A stretch of 64,000 nt of DNA from contig JADJLX010000006.1 in assembly GCA_016709865.1 (NCBI GenBank), positions 428,913 to 492,912 on the forward strand. Direction: 5' to 3'. Of the stretch, positions 9,560-19,174 are shown one piece after another. Both the position numbers and the translations under genes were made by a program. The stretch's first letter is position 1; every line of letters starts with the position of its first letter. Origin of the DNA: Bacteroidales bacterium (GTDB lineage: Bacteria; Bacteroidota; Bacteroidia; Bacteroidales; VadinHA17). The notes beneath the pieces are model-generated. The model was not told the origin of the DNA, searched no databases, and saw nothing but the letters and a program-made list of their open reading frames with translations.

Positions 9560-10978
9560 ATGAGCAAATGGTCTTATTTTATTGTCTTGGTTATTTCCTT
9601 TTTGCCATTAATATCATTATCACAACCACTTTCAAATAGTAATGCAACATCCCAAAAGAGACTAGCCCTGGTAATTGGTAACGGGAACTACTCTTCAAGT
9701 GTTCTGGCTAATCCCGAAAATGATGCAAGAGCTATGAAAGAAGCCCTTCAGAATGTTGGTTTTACTGTGATGGAGTATGAAAACCTTAGTCAGGGTAAAA
9801 TTAAGGAGGTTATTGATGATTTTGGCATGAAACTAAAGAACTATGACGTTGGATTGTTCTACTATGCAGGACACGGGATCCAGGCAAAAGGGTTTAACTA
9901 TCTTATACCGGTTGATGCAAAGATTCAGAATGAACCACAGGTTGAATATGATTGTGTACGTGCTGACAGGGTTCTCTCGCTAATGGAAACTTCAGGTACA
10001 ATTGTAAATATTATTATCCTTGATGCCTGCCGGAATAATCCTTTTGAACGAAGCTGGAACCGTTCTGCTACAAGTGCAGGACTAGCCTTTATGAGTGCCC
10101 CGAAAGGAACTCTGATTGCCTATGCAACAGCGCCGGGGAGTACCGCATCAGACGGAAGCGGGAAGAATGGTTTATATACTTCTGCAATCCTGGAAAGTAT
10201 GAAAATCCCTGATTTTACAATTCTTCAGATGTTCCAGAATGTCAGGAATATAGTTGCGCTTAAATCGCAGAACCAACAAATGCCATGGGAATCTACCTCC
10301 CTAACAGGAGATTTCTATTTTCATCCGGTGAAAATACCGGCGATTGAGAAAAAGGAAAAACCATTGGAATCCATACCAATCAAAACAAATTCGGAAGTGC
10401 TGCCTGAGGTTTTCAGTTTCCCGACAGTAACTATTGGTAACCAGATCTGGATGAAAGAGAATCTCAGGACAGATAGTTTTAATGATGGTACCCCTATACC
10501 TCTGGTTACTGACAATACTGTCTGGTCAAACACATCATCTCCCGCATATTGCAGCTATAAAAATGAAAATATAAATAAGGTTCTTTACGGAACGTTATAT
10601 AACTGGTATGCTGTTAACAGCGGCAAACTGTGCCCGAAGGGCTGGCATGTGCCAACAGATGCCGAATGGACAACCCTTACCACATTTCTGGGAGGGGAAT
10701 CGATAGCCGGCGGAAAGTTAAAAGAGCAGGAGAAAGGGAATTGGCTTGGATCATCTAACGGAATCCCTGTTGAAACCGAATTTAAATCCCTTCCAGGAGG
10801 GTATCGCTATCTGGCAGGTAATTACTTCAGTTTGGGTAGTTATGGTTTCTGGTGGAGCTCCACTCCATCGGATGCTTCATCAGCATGGTCGCGGAATATG
10901 TCATACAATAACAACGAGGTTGGAAGTCTCAGTTTCAATAGATCATACGGATTTTCAGTGAGGTGTCTTAAAGATTAA
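9560..10978 (+). CDS. Caspase-like (C14) protease fused to a FISUMP domain
   Basis: 472 residues with an N-terminal signal peptide (about 1-21), so it is predicted to be exported. Residues about 34-235 form a caspase-like fold: it starts RLALVIGNGNYSS, has the catalytic His105 in FYYAGHG and the catalytic Cys157 in LDACRNNPF. Both catalytic residues are present, so an active cysteine peptidase is expected. Residues about 290-472 are a FISUMP domain (TVTIGNQIWMKENLRT, CPKGWHVPTDAEW, FWWSS, ending SVRCLKD). This FISUMP module is closely related to those in the upstream giant proteins. Metacaspase-like peptidases usually cleave after Arg/Lys, but substrate and role here are unknown. The FISUMP tail may direct the protease to the same ligand or surface as its neighbours; this is inference. 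Confidence 0.88.
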   Translation: MSKWSYFIVLVISFLPLISLSQPLSNSNATSQKRLALVIGNGNYSSSVLANPENDARAMKEALQNVGFTVMEYENLSQGKIKEVIDDFGMKLKNYDVGLFYYAGHGIQAKGFNYLIPVDAKIQNEPQVEYDCVRADRVLSLMETSGTIVNIIILDACRNNPFERSWNRSATSAGLAFMSAPKGTLIAYATAPGSTASDGSGKNGLYTSAILESMKIPDFTILQMFQNVRNIVALKSQNQQMPWESTSLTGDFYFHPVKIPAIEKKEKPLESIPIKTNSEVLPEVFSFPTVTIGNQIWMKENLRTDSFNDGTPIPLVTDNTVWSNTSSPAYCSYKNENINKVLYGTLYNWYAVNSGKLCPKGWHVPTDAEWTTLTTFLGGESIAGGKLKEQEKGNWLGSSNGIPVETEFKSLPGGYRYLAGNYFSLGSYGFWWSSTPSDASSAWSRNMSYNNNEVGSLSFNRSYGFSVRCLKD

Positions 10979-11028
10979 TGAAACCTTTGAGGTTGACAAA
11001 CTCTAAATTTTCAATAAGAAAACTGAAA

Positions 11029-11784
11029 TCACCGGTCAATCCATTTTTTAAAATCTGCCACCTTCTCGCGACTGACAACAAAGAGATCGCTCTTTTCCCT
11101 GTCTTTTATCGTAAGCTGCAACCTGCTCGAGGAATAGCTGTGCATAAGAGTTATTGCATCTATATTGACAATACACTCACGGTTTATTCTGAAAAATTTT
11201 CGCGGATCAAGCATTCCCTGCAATTCTTCGAGAGAACTGTCAACTCCATAATCCTTGCCATTAAAATCTGTCAGAAAAACATTGCGCTCACTGATATGAA
11301 AATGGCTCACCTCCCTTGTGGTTACAGATCTGTACTTCTCTCCTATCCTAATAAGGAACCTCGACTTATACTGATTCCTGAATTCATATAAAAGCTGCTT
11401 GAAATCTCTCTTAAACGGGTCCGTCTGTGTGTATAGTTTTTTAAATTTTTCCAGCGCAGCTTTAAGCAGCTTCTCATCAATTGGTTTAAGAAGGTAATCT
11501 ACGCTGTTAACTTTGAATGCTTTAAGCGTATATTCATCATAAGCCGTTGTGAATATCACAGGGATCTCAATATTAATTATGTCAAATATTTCAAAACAAA
11601 GCCCATCATCCAGCTGAATATCCATTAGTATAAGATCGGGACGGGGATTTGTCTGGAACCAGTTCGCAGTACCTTCAACAGTCTCAAGTATGCCGGAAAT
11701 TGTTATTGTCCGGTCTGTCTTACCTAGCATCCTGATTATTCTTTCGGCTGCCGGTTTTTCATTTTCTACAATTAGAATGTTCAT
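11029..11784 (-). CDS. LytR/AlgR-type response regulator (REC-LytTR)
   Basis: 251 residues. The N-terminal receiver domain begins MNILIVENEKPAA with the phospho-acceptor Asp55 in LILMDIQLDD and the conserved Lys in LLKPIDEK near residue 107. The C-terminal about 110 residues form a LytTR DNA-binding domain (RFLIRIGEKYRSV... FFRINRECIVNI). The ATG overlaps the stop of the upstream sensor kinase by 4 bp (ATGA), so the two are translationally coupled and form a two-component system. Target promoters cannot be told from the sequence. Confidence 0.93.
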   Translation of the reverse strand: MNILIVENEKPAAERIIRMLGKTDRTITISGILETVEGTANWFQTNPRPDLILMDIQLDDGLCFEIFDIINIEIPVIFTTAYDEYTLKAFKVNSVDYLLKPIDEKLLKAALEKFKKLYTQTDPFKRDFKQLLYEFRNQYKSRFLIRIGEKYRSVTTREVSHFHISERNVFLTDFNGKDYGVDSSLEELQGMLDPRKFFRINRECIVNIDAITLMHSYSSSRLQLTIKDREKSDLFVVSREKVADFKKWIDR

Positions 11785-12830
11785 GGCAGAAGTGGAATTT
11801 TTACTATAAAGAGAGTGCCTGTTTCTTCAATGATTATGTTTTTTCCTGTAATGATCTTTACTCTCTCAGATAAGTTCCTGAGCCCAATCTGTGTAGATTT
11901 TAACGGGATTGTTTTCTTTTGCAGATTGTTCTTAACAACAATATAATCAGCCTCAAGGTAAATTGAAATCTTTAGCGGATTCTCGCGTGTGGCCATATTA
12001 TGATTGATAGCGTTTTCAACCAGAATCTGAAGTGAAACAGGCATTATAAAATACTTATTCTGATCAGCGATCGCTATATCAAGCATAATTTTATCCTCAT
12101 CTCTGATCTGATGAAGGAAAAAATAATCGCTTATAAAGGCCAGTTCATCACTTAGAGATACTTTATCCTTTTGACTATTTTCAAGTATATAGCGGTAAAT
12201 TGCAGAGAGGCGGCTTATAAACTTATCAGCTGTTTCAGGCTGAGAAGAGATAAGTGAGGAGAGTGTATTCAAACTGTTGAAAAGGAAATGTGGATTAATC
12301 TGGTTCTTCAAAGTTTCATTCTGAAATATAAGATTTTCCTCTCTTAATTTTTGTTCCCGCTGGAGTGCAGCCTGCCATTGTATAATGATAAATACTATCG
12401 CACCAAAAGTGAGTCCTCCGATTGTTGATTTAAACCAACCGTTAAATTCATTTACCAGAAAATTATTTAAGACATGGTTAAGATCGCTACCGGTTATCCA
12501 GGCGGTAATGTATTTGAATAACAGGTATATTATAATGGCTGCTATGAAACATGCTATAATAAAAAGAACGAAACGGGTAACAATAATACCCGTAATCTCA
12601 GCCCTGGTCTTACCTGTTTCAAGACCAGCAAACAATTTCCCGGCTATAAATAAAAATACTTCAAGCTGAATAAAAAGAAGTATAAAGAACTGAAGCTTTT
12701 CGGAAAACGAATCCAGCGTTTCTTCATTCATTGAAACAACGGTTACGGTTACCAGGGCAATCATAAAGAACAGAATGTGTGATATTGGTCTGCTCTGATT
12801 CAGTAAATATTCTGCAGTAAGCTTTTTCAT
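11781..12830 (-). CDS. LytS-like sensor histidine kinase
   Basis: 349 residues. The N-terminal half has about four membrane segments (near 17-34, 47-68, 83-106, 136-152) and no obvious periplasmic sensor domain. The His_kinase motif NQINPHFLFNSLNTL puts the phospho-acceptor at His181, followed by a HATPase region with an N-box (LVENAINHN) and a short C-terminal lobe. This is the membrane kinase family (PF06580) that pairs with LytTR regulators, and its partner overlaps it by 4 bp downstream. A secreted protein gene lies 23 bp upstream on the same strand and may be in the same operon. The signal is unknown. Confidence 0.92.
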   Translation of the reverse strand: MKKLTAEYLLNQSRPISHILFFMIALVTVTVVSMNEETLDSFSEKLQFFILLFIQLEVFLFIAGKLFAGLETGKTRAEITGIIVTRFVLFIIACFIAAIIIYLLFKYITAWITGSDLNHVLNNFLVNEFNGWFKSTIGGLTFGAIVFIIIQWQAALQREQKLREENLIFQNETLKNQINPHFLFNSLNTLSSLISSQPETADKFISRLSAIYRYILENSQKDKVSLSDELAFISDYFFLHQIRDEDKIMLDIAIADQNKYFIMPVSLQILVENAINHNMATRENPLKISIYLEADYIVVKNNLQKKTIPLKSTQIGLRNLSERVKIITGKNIIIEETGTLFIVKIPLLP

Positions 12831-12853
12831 AGTAGTAACAAATTTACATCACT

Positions 12854-13699
12854 TTATTGAATTCTCTCTACCCATAGTTCCCTGATTGTTTTAACAAGAA
12901 ATTTATTCTGCATACCTGTAATTTCAATTTCCTGGAGAGTGCCGCCATAAACTTCAGCATATTCTACCTGCTTATCATCAAGAGCCACCCAGGTGGTTCC
13001 CCAATACTGTTCAGTACCACGTGTTTTGAGCTGATCCATACTTAGTTCGATCTTATTATCAAGTGCCCTGTATTCAAGAACAGCACACATCTTTCCGTTT
13101 ACAACAGATACTCCTGTCCAACAGATTTGAATACTGATCTGAGAATAATTCCCGATATTCTCCATTTCAAATGCACCTGAAATTTCAGGTATTATATAGG
13201 TTTTGTTCAGCCGTAAGGAGTCAGAATAATCTCTTGCAAAGTTTTCAATCATCAGCATGTCCCAAATAAGATTTTTGGCATATACACTCTCTGGTGTTGG
13301 AGGGAATCCTTTAAACGCATCCTTTGAAAGCATTTCAGATGAAGGAACATATTTGAAGTTTTCAATATATTCCTGCTTTGTTCCTGAAGTAAATGGCTTC
13401 ATAAAATCAGATGATGTAGCTATGTAAACATTGTTCCATTCTGCAAATCCATTTTCCAGACCTCTGGTATATTCCCCGGAAATTTTTTTCTTATCCATGA
13501 AATTACCATACAGATCTCTGTTAGTATAAACAGCTGTCATTCTGTACTTTGACTGCGGATTACTTACTGCTACGTTTGGGATTTTAGTAAGGTACTTTTT
13601 CATAAATGCTTTTTCGCTCTGACCACTCAGCACTGATGAGATCAGAAAAAAAGAGATCATAAACATTCCACTTAAACGCTGGTTCCAATTTTTTTTCAT
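12854..13699 (-). CDS. Secreted protein of unknown function
   Basis: 281 residues with a signal peptide (about 1-26, ending VLSGQ). No domain is recognised with confidence. The mature part is mixed alpha/beta and contains KMCAVLEYRALDN and YWGTTWVALDDKQVEYAEVYGG, a pattern reminiscent of periplasmic beta-sandwich proteins. It is the first gene of a likely three-gene minus-strand unit with the histidine kinase and response regulator, so it could be an accessory or target of that system. The position supports co-transcription, but the role is unknown. Confidence 0.75.
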   Translation of the reverse strand: MKKNWNQRLSGMFMISFFLISSVLSGQSEKAFMKKYLTKIPNVAVSNPQSKYRMTAVYTNRDLYGNFMDKKKISGEYTRGLENGFAEWNNVYIATSSDFMKPFTSGTKQEYIENFKYVPSSEMLSKDAFKGFPPTPESVYAKNLIWDMLMIENFARDYSDSLRLNKTYIIPEISGAFEMENIGNYSQISIQICWTGVSVVNGKMCAVLEYRALDNKIELSMDQLKTRGTEQYWGTTWVALDDKQVEYAEVYGGTLQEIEITGMQNKFLVKTIRELWVERIQ

Positions 13700-13835
13700 T
13701 GTCTTATTATTTATAGTTAAACATTAATTCACGATCAAAGTAAAACCAGTGTTGGTCTAATAAAAAAATAATTATGCAGGGCCGTTAAAAAAACTGCCTG
13801 AATCGTAGTTTTTGATATCTGAACCGGGTAAAGAA

Positions 13836-13899
13836 GGATCGATGTTTTATGAATGGCAGGGTCGATGTTTAGTGCAGGGAAGGGTCGCGACCCTTCCCT
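13836..13899. repeat. Tandem imperfect repeat ending in a 24-bp perfect palindrome
   Basis: Two imperfect copies of a unit of about 22 bases (ATCGATGTTT...GGCAGG, GTCGATGTTT...GCAGGG) lead into a perfect palindrome at 13876-13899 whose left half is AGGGAAGGGTCG. It lies in the 260-bp gap between divergent genes, so it is not placed as a terminator for either. The other bases of the gap (13700-13835, 13900-13959) show nothing I can name. A dispersed REP-like element or a regulator site are both possible. Confidence 0.55.
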
Positions 13900-13959
13900 A
13901 CATTAACTATTAAATTGCATATGAGCTGATTTTTTGCCATCTTTAAGGTTTTTCAGCTT

Positions 13960-15045
13960 ATGACCCACGACAACCATTACCATCTTGTCAGCAAGCTTAA
14001 ACCAGGTAAAATAATCTTGCCGATTTTGCTGGGGCTTGCAGTTGTCGGCTGGCTTATATCCAAAGACATCAGCGCGGAGGTGCTCAGCAAGCTCGTGTTT
14101 ACATGGAAGTCGGCTTTCTGGATTTTTGTCGCATGGTTATGCATGGTTTGCAGAGACCTTGGCTATATTATCAGAATAAGAATATTATCTGACAATGATC
14201 TTACATGGAAGCAAGCTTTCAGGGTGATAATGTTATGGGAATTTACATCTGCAATAACACCTTCAACGGTAGGGGGAACAGCCGTTGCAGTTGTATTTCT
14301 TAATAAGGAAGGCATGTCCGTCGGAAGAAGTACTGCTGTTGTTCTTGCCACCTCATTTCTTGATGAATTATATTTTGTGATACTTCTACCCGTTATTTTG
14401 CTTATTGTAGGGAAAGAGGCTCTTTTCACAACAACTCTTCAGGGAACTGGTCTCTCCTTTCTGAATGAACTGATCACAATTACAGCAATTGGGTATGGTG
14501 TAATTCTTGTTTGGGTTATTCTGGTTGGTTATGGCCTCTTTTTCAATCCTGCCGGAATTGGTAAACTGCTAATAAAGATATTTAGCCTGCCTGTTATACG
14601 TCGATGGAAAGAATCGGCAGAAAAGGCTGGAAATGATATAATTGAGAGTTCTGTTGAATTGAAGAAGAAATCTTTTTCATTCTGGCTGAAGGCTATTTTG
14701 GCTACCTTCCTTTCATGGACATCCAGATATTGGGTGGTTAATGCAATCATCGTAGCTTTCTTTGTAATAAATGATCATTTTTTAATTTTTGCACGACAAC
14801 TAGTTACATGGATTATGATGATAATTAGCCCATCACCCGGGGGAAGCGGGTTCGCAGAATTGATACTCGGACGGTATATTTCAGATCAGTTACCCTATGA
14901 AGCAGCTATAGCCGGAAGTATAGCACTTGCCATCGCAATTATCTGGAGAATAATTACATATTATCCTTATCTTATCATTGGAGCATTATTAGTTCCCGGA
15001 TGGATAAGCAGAAATTTTGTCAGGCCATTAATTAAAAAACATTAG
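13960..15045 (+). CDS. Flippase-like membrane protein (UPF0104 / LPG-synthase TM family)
   Basis: 361 residues, almost entirely membrane segments (about 8-9 predicted helices). Hallmarks of the lysylphosphatidylglycerol-synthase TM/UPF0104 family are visible: TPSTVGGTAVAVVFL near residue 97, followed by a helix with LDELYF, and SPSPGGSGFAELIL near residue 290. Members without the soluble synthetase domain, as here, are thought to be lipid-linked intermediate or phospholipid translocases; the exact substrate is not deducible. The gene lies 51 bp before the ABC transporter on the same strand. Confidence 0.85.
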   Translation: MTHDNHYHLVSKLKPGKIILPILLGLAVVGWLISKDISAEVLSKLVFTWKSAFWIFVAWLCMVCRDLGYIIRIRILSDNDLTWKQAFRVIMLWEFTSAITPSTVGGTAVAVVFLNKEGMSVGRSTAVVLATSFLDELYFVILLPVILLIVGKEALFTTTLQGTGLSFLNELITITAIGYGVILVWVILVGYGLFFNPAGIGKLLIKIFSLPVIRRWKESAEKAGNDIIESSVELKKKSFSFWLKAILATFLSWTSRYWVVNAIIVAFFVINDHFLIFARQLVTWIMMIISPSPGGSGFAELILGRYISDQLPYEAAIAGSIALAIAIIWRIITYYPYLIIGALLVPGWISRNFVRPLIKKH

Positions 15046-15095
15046 AATTTTTTTTAACTTCGGTTTTTATCTATGCAGAATATCACATCTGATTT

Positions 15096-18000
15096 ATGAG
15101 TGAAGAGATCCTAAAGGCGCTAATGGAATTGTTCGCCCTGATTGTTAAACAGGATGGCGGGATACTCATGAATGAGCGTGAATATGTGTCCGGTTTCCTT
15201 AACAAACAGCTTACACGTGAAACAGTTGAAGAGTACATGGCTCTCTTTGATGAACACGCGGGTCCGGTAATAAAAAGAGCTGCTGTCAAAGAATCTTTAG
15301 CTCCTTCGGTTAAAGACTCGGTAAAAATTCTCGGGATCTGCAAAAAAATCAACCGTACACTTAATCAGGAACAGAAAGTTGTTGTTCTGATGAGGCTATA
15401 CGAACTTGTAAACGCCGACCGACAGTTCACCCTTCAGAGGATGAACATAATCAATACAGTTGCCGAAGTATTCAAGATCTCATCCGATGAATTTGCCGCA
15501 ACAGAGCAATTTGTAAAAAATGATCTCCCGGAAGAACTTATTAATCCTGCAATCCTGGTCTTGAGTCCCGGCGATGAAGAATGCGAGCTCTGCAAAAGAA
15601 TGGCTACCGGATATAAGGATACCAGAATTATTGTTCTTCGTATTGCCAGCGTAGATCTCTACTTCATAAAATATATCTCAAACGATCAGCTCTATCTTAA
15701 CGGATTACCTATCAGATCAGGCAACGTTTACACTTTTGCCAAGGGGGGATCGATAAAATCAAATTCAGGACATGCAATCTATTACAGTGATATAAGTTCA
15801 AGCTTCCTGTCTGATGTGATTATTCATAAGATCTCATTCTCCGTTGAGAATCTTACTTACAATTTCAGGGAAGGTCATGCTGCAGTAGATAATGTCAGCT
15901 TTTCAATTGAAGAGGGCAAGCTTATCGGCATAATGGGAGCCAGCGGGTCAGGGAAAACAACACTTCTGAACCTGATGAGCGGTATTCAGAAGCCTACATC
16001 CGGTACAGTAAAAATTAACGGACTCGATGTAACAGGCAACAGTAAGGATCTTGAAGGAGTTTTTGGTTATGTACCTCAGGATGATCTGCTGATTGAAGAC
16101 CTTACTGTTTTTGAAAACCTGTATTATGCTGCCCGTCAATGCTTCAGGGATCAATCAAAAGAAGAGACTAATGTCCTGGTCGACCACACCCTTTCAAATC
16201 TTGGTCTTTATGAAAAAAGGGAACTAAAGGTTGGATCACCATTCAATAAGGTAATAAGCGGGGGGCAAAGAAAAAGGTTAAATATTGCGCTGGAGTTAAT
16301 CAGGGAGCCGTCAGTTCTCTTCCTTGATGAACCGACCTCGGGACTCTCCTCCAGGGATTCAGAAAACCTGATGGATCTGTTGCGTGATCTTACATTAAAG
16401 GGCAAGCTGATTTTTACAGTAATTCACCAGCCCTCTTCGGAGATCTTTAAGATGTTTGACAAAGTTATTATCCTCGATCAGGGCGGTTGTATGGCATACT
16501 ATGGCAATCCGGTCGATTCAGTTATCTATTTTAAAACACTTGATGCACAGATTAACTCAAATGTGGGGGAATGCCCTTCATGCGGCAATGTAAATCCTGA
16601 AACTATCTTTAATATCATTGAAACCCAGGTTGTTGACGAATTCGGAAAATATACTGAAAAGCGTAAAGTCAAACCCAAAGAGTGGGCAGCAGCATATACT
16701 GCAAAACATCCCTACAAGGGCATCATTGATGTAAAAGAACCACCTCATAAAAATCTCCAGCGTCCGGATGTTTTTAACCAGTTGGTGATTTATCTCTCAA
16801 GAGATTTCAAGAGCAAAATTGCCAATAAACAATATGTTCTGTTAACACTTCTGGAAGCTCCGATTCTTGGCTTTGTTCTTTCTTTCATAATCAGATATAT
16901 CCCTGATCCTGACTCAACAGTCTATATCTTCGCTGAAAATGAAAATATACCTATCTATATTTTCATGAGTCTTATTGTCGCCCTCTTCCTGGGATTAACA
17001 ATTAGCGCTGAGGAAATATTCCGTGACAGAAAAATTCTTAAACGGGAAAGATTTCTGAATCTCAGCCGCTCAGGTTACCTGCTCTCAAAAGTAGCTATTC
17101 TGATATTTATATCTTCAATTCAGGTACTTCTTTTTGTTCTCATTGCCAATCCGATACTTGGAATAAAAGGGATGTATCTAAACTACTGGCTGGCCCTTTT
17201 CACTACAGCATTCTGTGCCAATATGCTGGGGCTGAACATATCCGCTTCATTCAACTCGGCTATAACTATTTATATTGTCATACCCCTGGTTATTATCCCT
17301 ATGATGGTATTAAGCGGTGCTATGTTCCCTTTCGATAAGCTAAACCGAAAAATCGGGAATGTTGAAAAGGTTCCACTCATTGCCGAAATAATGCCAACCA
17401 GATGGACGTACGAGGCTCTGATTGTAACACAGTTTAAGGATAACCGCTACAGCAAGGTATTGTATGACAAGAACGGGGAAACATTTTATCTTCTCAAAAA
17501 GACGATAAGTGAAGCTGAATTTAACAAAACACATAGAATACCAGCTCTGCGAGATGCCCTTGAAACAACACTCACAGAATACAGGAACAACCCTAAGAAT
17601 ATTGGTAATCAGCCAGATGTTCTGCTAAAAACCCCAAGACGTCAATTCAGTAAACTTGACCTTCTGAAAGGAGAACTGGCTAAACTTGCTATGGCTACAG
17701 ATTTACCCGAATTCAGCTATTTAAATGACCTTACACCGTATGAATTCAATCCGGGAATAGCCGATTCACTTTTAAGATATCTGGACAGGATGGATAAAGC
17801 CTGCAGCAAAATTTCCAATGCAGCAAGTGACAGAAAAGACCGCTTTTATAATATGGCAGAAAATAGTGTCAAATTAAAAAGGTGGGAGAATGAATATTAC
17901 AATCAAAAACTTGAAGAGATTGTCACAAAGCCCTATGAAAGAAATAAATATCTGATCTACAATAACAAAATAGTTCAGAACGTCGATCCGGTATATCTCA

Positions 18001-18200
18001 ATCCTTCATACAATGGGATCCTGAGCTTCCGAACCCATTTTTATGCTCCTGCAAAGTTTTTCTTTGGTATTAAAACAGATACTTTCTTGTTTAATATAAC
18101 ACTAGTATTGCTAAGCACAGTTTTCCTTTATATTACCCTTTATTATGAGTTGCTTGGGAAAGCTGTAAGGTTCTTTGAGAATTTTAAGTTCCGAAAATAA
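15096..18200 (+). CDS. ABCG/White-type ABC transporter with TerB-like N-terminal region
   Basis: 1034 residues. Residues 1-130 form a helical region resembling TerB-like domains. The ATPase follows: Walker A GASGSGKTT (about 280-288), signature ISGGQRKRLNIALEL, Walker B VLFLDEPTSGL (about 408) and H-loop VIHQPSS. The order ATPase then membrane domain is that of ABCG/White half-transporters. Membrane helices span about 580-790, followed by a soluble helical insertion (about 800-980) and a last helix near 997-1020. A CxxC pair (GECPSCGN, near residue 490) lies between the ATPase and the membrane domain. A homodimeric exporter or a lipid/surface-assembly role is likely; the substrate is unknown. 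Confidence 0.88.
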   Translation: MSEEILKALMELFALIVKQDGGILMNEREYVSGFLNKQLTRETVEEYMALFDEHAGPVIKRAAVKESLAPSVKDSVKILGICKKINRTLNQEQKVVVLMRLYELVNADRQFTLQRMNIINTVAEVFKISSDEFAATEQFVKNDLPEELINPAILVLSPGDEECELCKRMATGYKDTRIIVLRIASVDLYFIKYISNDQLYLNGLPIRSGNVYTFAKGGSIKSNSGHAIYYSDISSSFLSDVIIHKISFSVENLTYNFREGHAAVDNVSFSIEEGKLIGIMGASGSGKTTLLNLMSGIQKPTSGTVKINGLDVTGNSKDLEGVFGYVPQDDLLIEDLTVFENLYYAARQCFRDQSKEETNVLVDHTLSNLGLYEKRELKVGSPFNKVISGGQRKRLNIALELIREPSVLFLDEPTSGLSSRDSENLMDLLRDLTLKGKLIFTVIHQPSSEIFKMFDKVIILDQGGCMAYYGNPVDSVIYFKTLDAQINSNVGECPSCGNVNPETIFNIIETQVVDEFGKYTEKRKVKPKEWAAAYTAKHPYKGIIDVKEPPHKNLQRPDVFNQLVIYLSRDFKSKIANKQYVLLTLLEAPILGFVLSFIIRYIPDPDSTVYIFAENENIPIYIFMSLIVALFLGLTISAEEIFRDRKILKRERFLNLSRSGYLLSKVAILIFISSIQVLLFVLIANPILGIKGMYLNYWLALFTTAFCANMLGLNISASFNSAITIYIVIPLVIIPMMVLSGAMFPFDKLNRKIGNVEKVPLIAEIMPTRWTYEALIVTQFKDNRYSKVLYDKNGETFYLLKKTISEAEFNKTHRIPALRDALETTLTEYRNNPKNIGNQPDVLLKTPRRQFSKLDLLKGELAKLAMATDLPEFSYLNDLTPYEFNPGIADSLLRYLDRMDKACSKISNAASDRKDRFYNMAENSVKLKRWENEYYNQKLEEIVTKPYERNKYLIYNNKIVQNVDPVYLNPSYNGILSFRTHFYAPAKFFFGIKTDTFLFNITLVLLSTVFLYITLYYELLGKAVRFFENFKFRK

Positions 18201-18231
18201 ATAATTAATGAATTGGTAATCTGTTTTTTTG

Positions 18232-18239
18232 TATTTTTG
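18232..18239 (+). promoter_or_regulatory. Bacteroidota-type promoter -7 element
   Basis: TATTTTTG matches TAnnTTTG, with TTG 16 bp upstream (18213-18215). It lies 22 bp before the ATG at 18262 and downstream of the alternative upstream start at 18229, which favours the later start for the lipoprotein gene. Confidence 0.55.
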
Positions 18240-18261
18240 TATTAACCCTTATATCATCCTG

Positions 18262-19173
18262 ATGAAAATAAAGGTAGGTTTCATTTTGTTAGTAATTGTT
18301 GCTATTTTCTCATGCAGAAATTCATCCAGCAAAAACAATGAATTTGTTTTTCCTGAATTAGATTCTATACCATTATCTGAAGCGGAGAAGCTCAGTCCTG
18401 AAGCGATTGCAGATATCTCCAAAAACATTTCATCACCTGTTGAAATTGCTAATCTGCTGCAGATGCTGGAGGTTCCCTTTTCACAAAATTATCTGGCTAC
18501 TTCAATTGATGCCAATAAACAGAGTACAAGCTTCGATAAAGCTCTCAAGCTGGGCATTCTGGGAGCTGATCTCGGGTACCTGAATATGTATGAAAAAACC
18601 GGCAATTCCCTTGATGTTCTATCATCCATCAGAAAATTAGCCGATGACATTAAGGTTGGTCAGTTTTTTGATTTTGAAGCAATAAAGAGGTTATCACAGA
18701 ATAAATCAAATCTTGATTCACTTCTTTTCATTTCGATTGATTCATATTCACAGATAGATACATATCTCAGGGAAAATGAACGGGGACAGTTATCAGCCCT
18801 GATGATTATTGGCGTATGGATTGAGGGACAGTATCTGGCAACCCAGGTGGTGAGTCAATACCCCGATACAATGCTGAGAGACCGGATAGGTGAACAGAAA
18901 ATCATACTGAATGATCTTCTCCTCCTGATCAGCCCGTATTGTAACCGCGATCAGGAATTCACCGCACTTTGCAAAGATCTTCAGAATATAAAAGATGTCT
19001 ACCGCGATATCAGGATAACCTATACACAGGGAGATCCCATTAGTGTTGAAAAAGATGGTGGCCTGGTTGTTGAACAAACCGAAACAAGCGTTGTTGAAAT
19101 GTCAAAGGAACAGCTTGATGGTATTATTGCAATCATGAAGGAAATAAGAAACAGGCTAATTATAAATAATTAG
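18262..19173 (+). CDS. Predicted lipoprotein of unknown function
   Basis: 303 residues from ATG 18262. An upstream in-frame ATG at 18229 exists, but the later start gives a clean lipoprotein signal (MKIKVGFILLVIVAIFSC) and follows a good promoter. The mature protein is predominantly helical and acidic. It has no recognised domain, although the pattern looks like a conserved Bacteroidales family of unknown function. The next gene begins 1 bp after its stop, so the two are co-translated. Confidence 0.8.
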   Translation: MKIKVGFILLVIVAIFSCRNSSSKNNEFVFPELDSIPLSEAEKLSPEAIADISKNISSPVEIANLLQMLEVPFSQNYLATSIDANKQSTSFDKALKLGILGADLGYLNMYEKTGNSLDVLSSIRKLADDIKVGQFFDFEAIKRLSQNKSNLDSLLFISIDSYSQIDTYLRENERGQLSALMIIGVWIEGQYLATQVVSQYPDTMLRDRIGEQKIILNDLLLLISPYCNRDQEFTALCKDLQNIKDVYRDIRITYTQGDPISVEKDGGLVVEQTETSVVEMSKEQLDGIIAIMKEIRNRLIINN

Positions 19174-19174
19174 T

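Noticed and set aside
1..11000. Complete diversity-generating retroelement
   Set aside because: No reverse transcriptase and no template repeat are visible; only the variable-domain pattern is present.
10978..11391. Plus-strand ORF of 137 codons after the caspase-FISUMP gene
   Set aside because: It lies over the response regulator gene on the other strand, which has clear domains.
12854..13699. GLPGLI-family assignment
   Set aside because: The GLPGLI motif is not present, so it is left as an unknown secreted protein.
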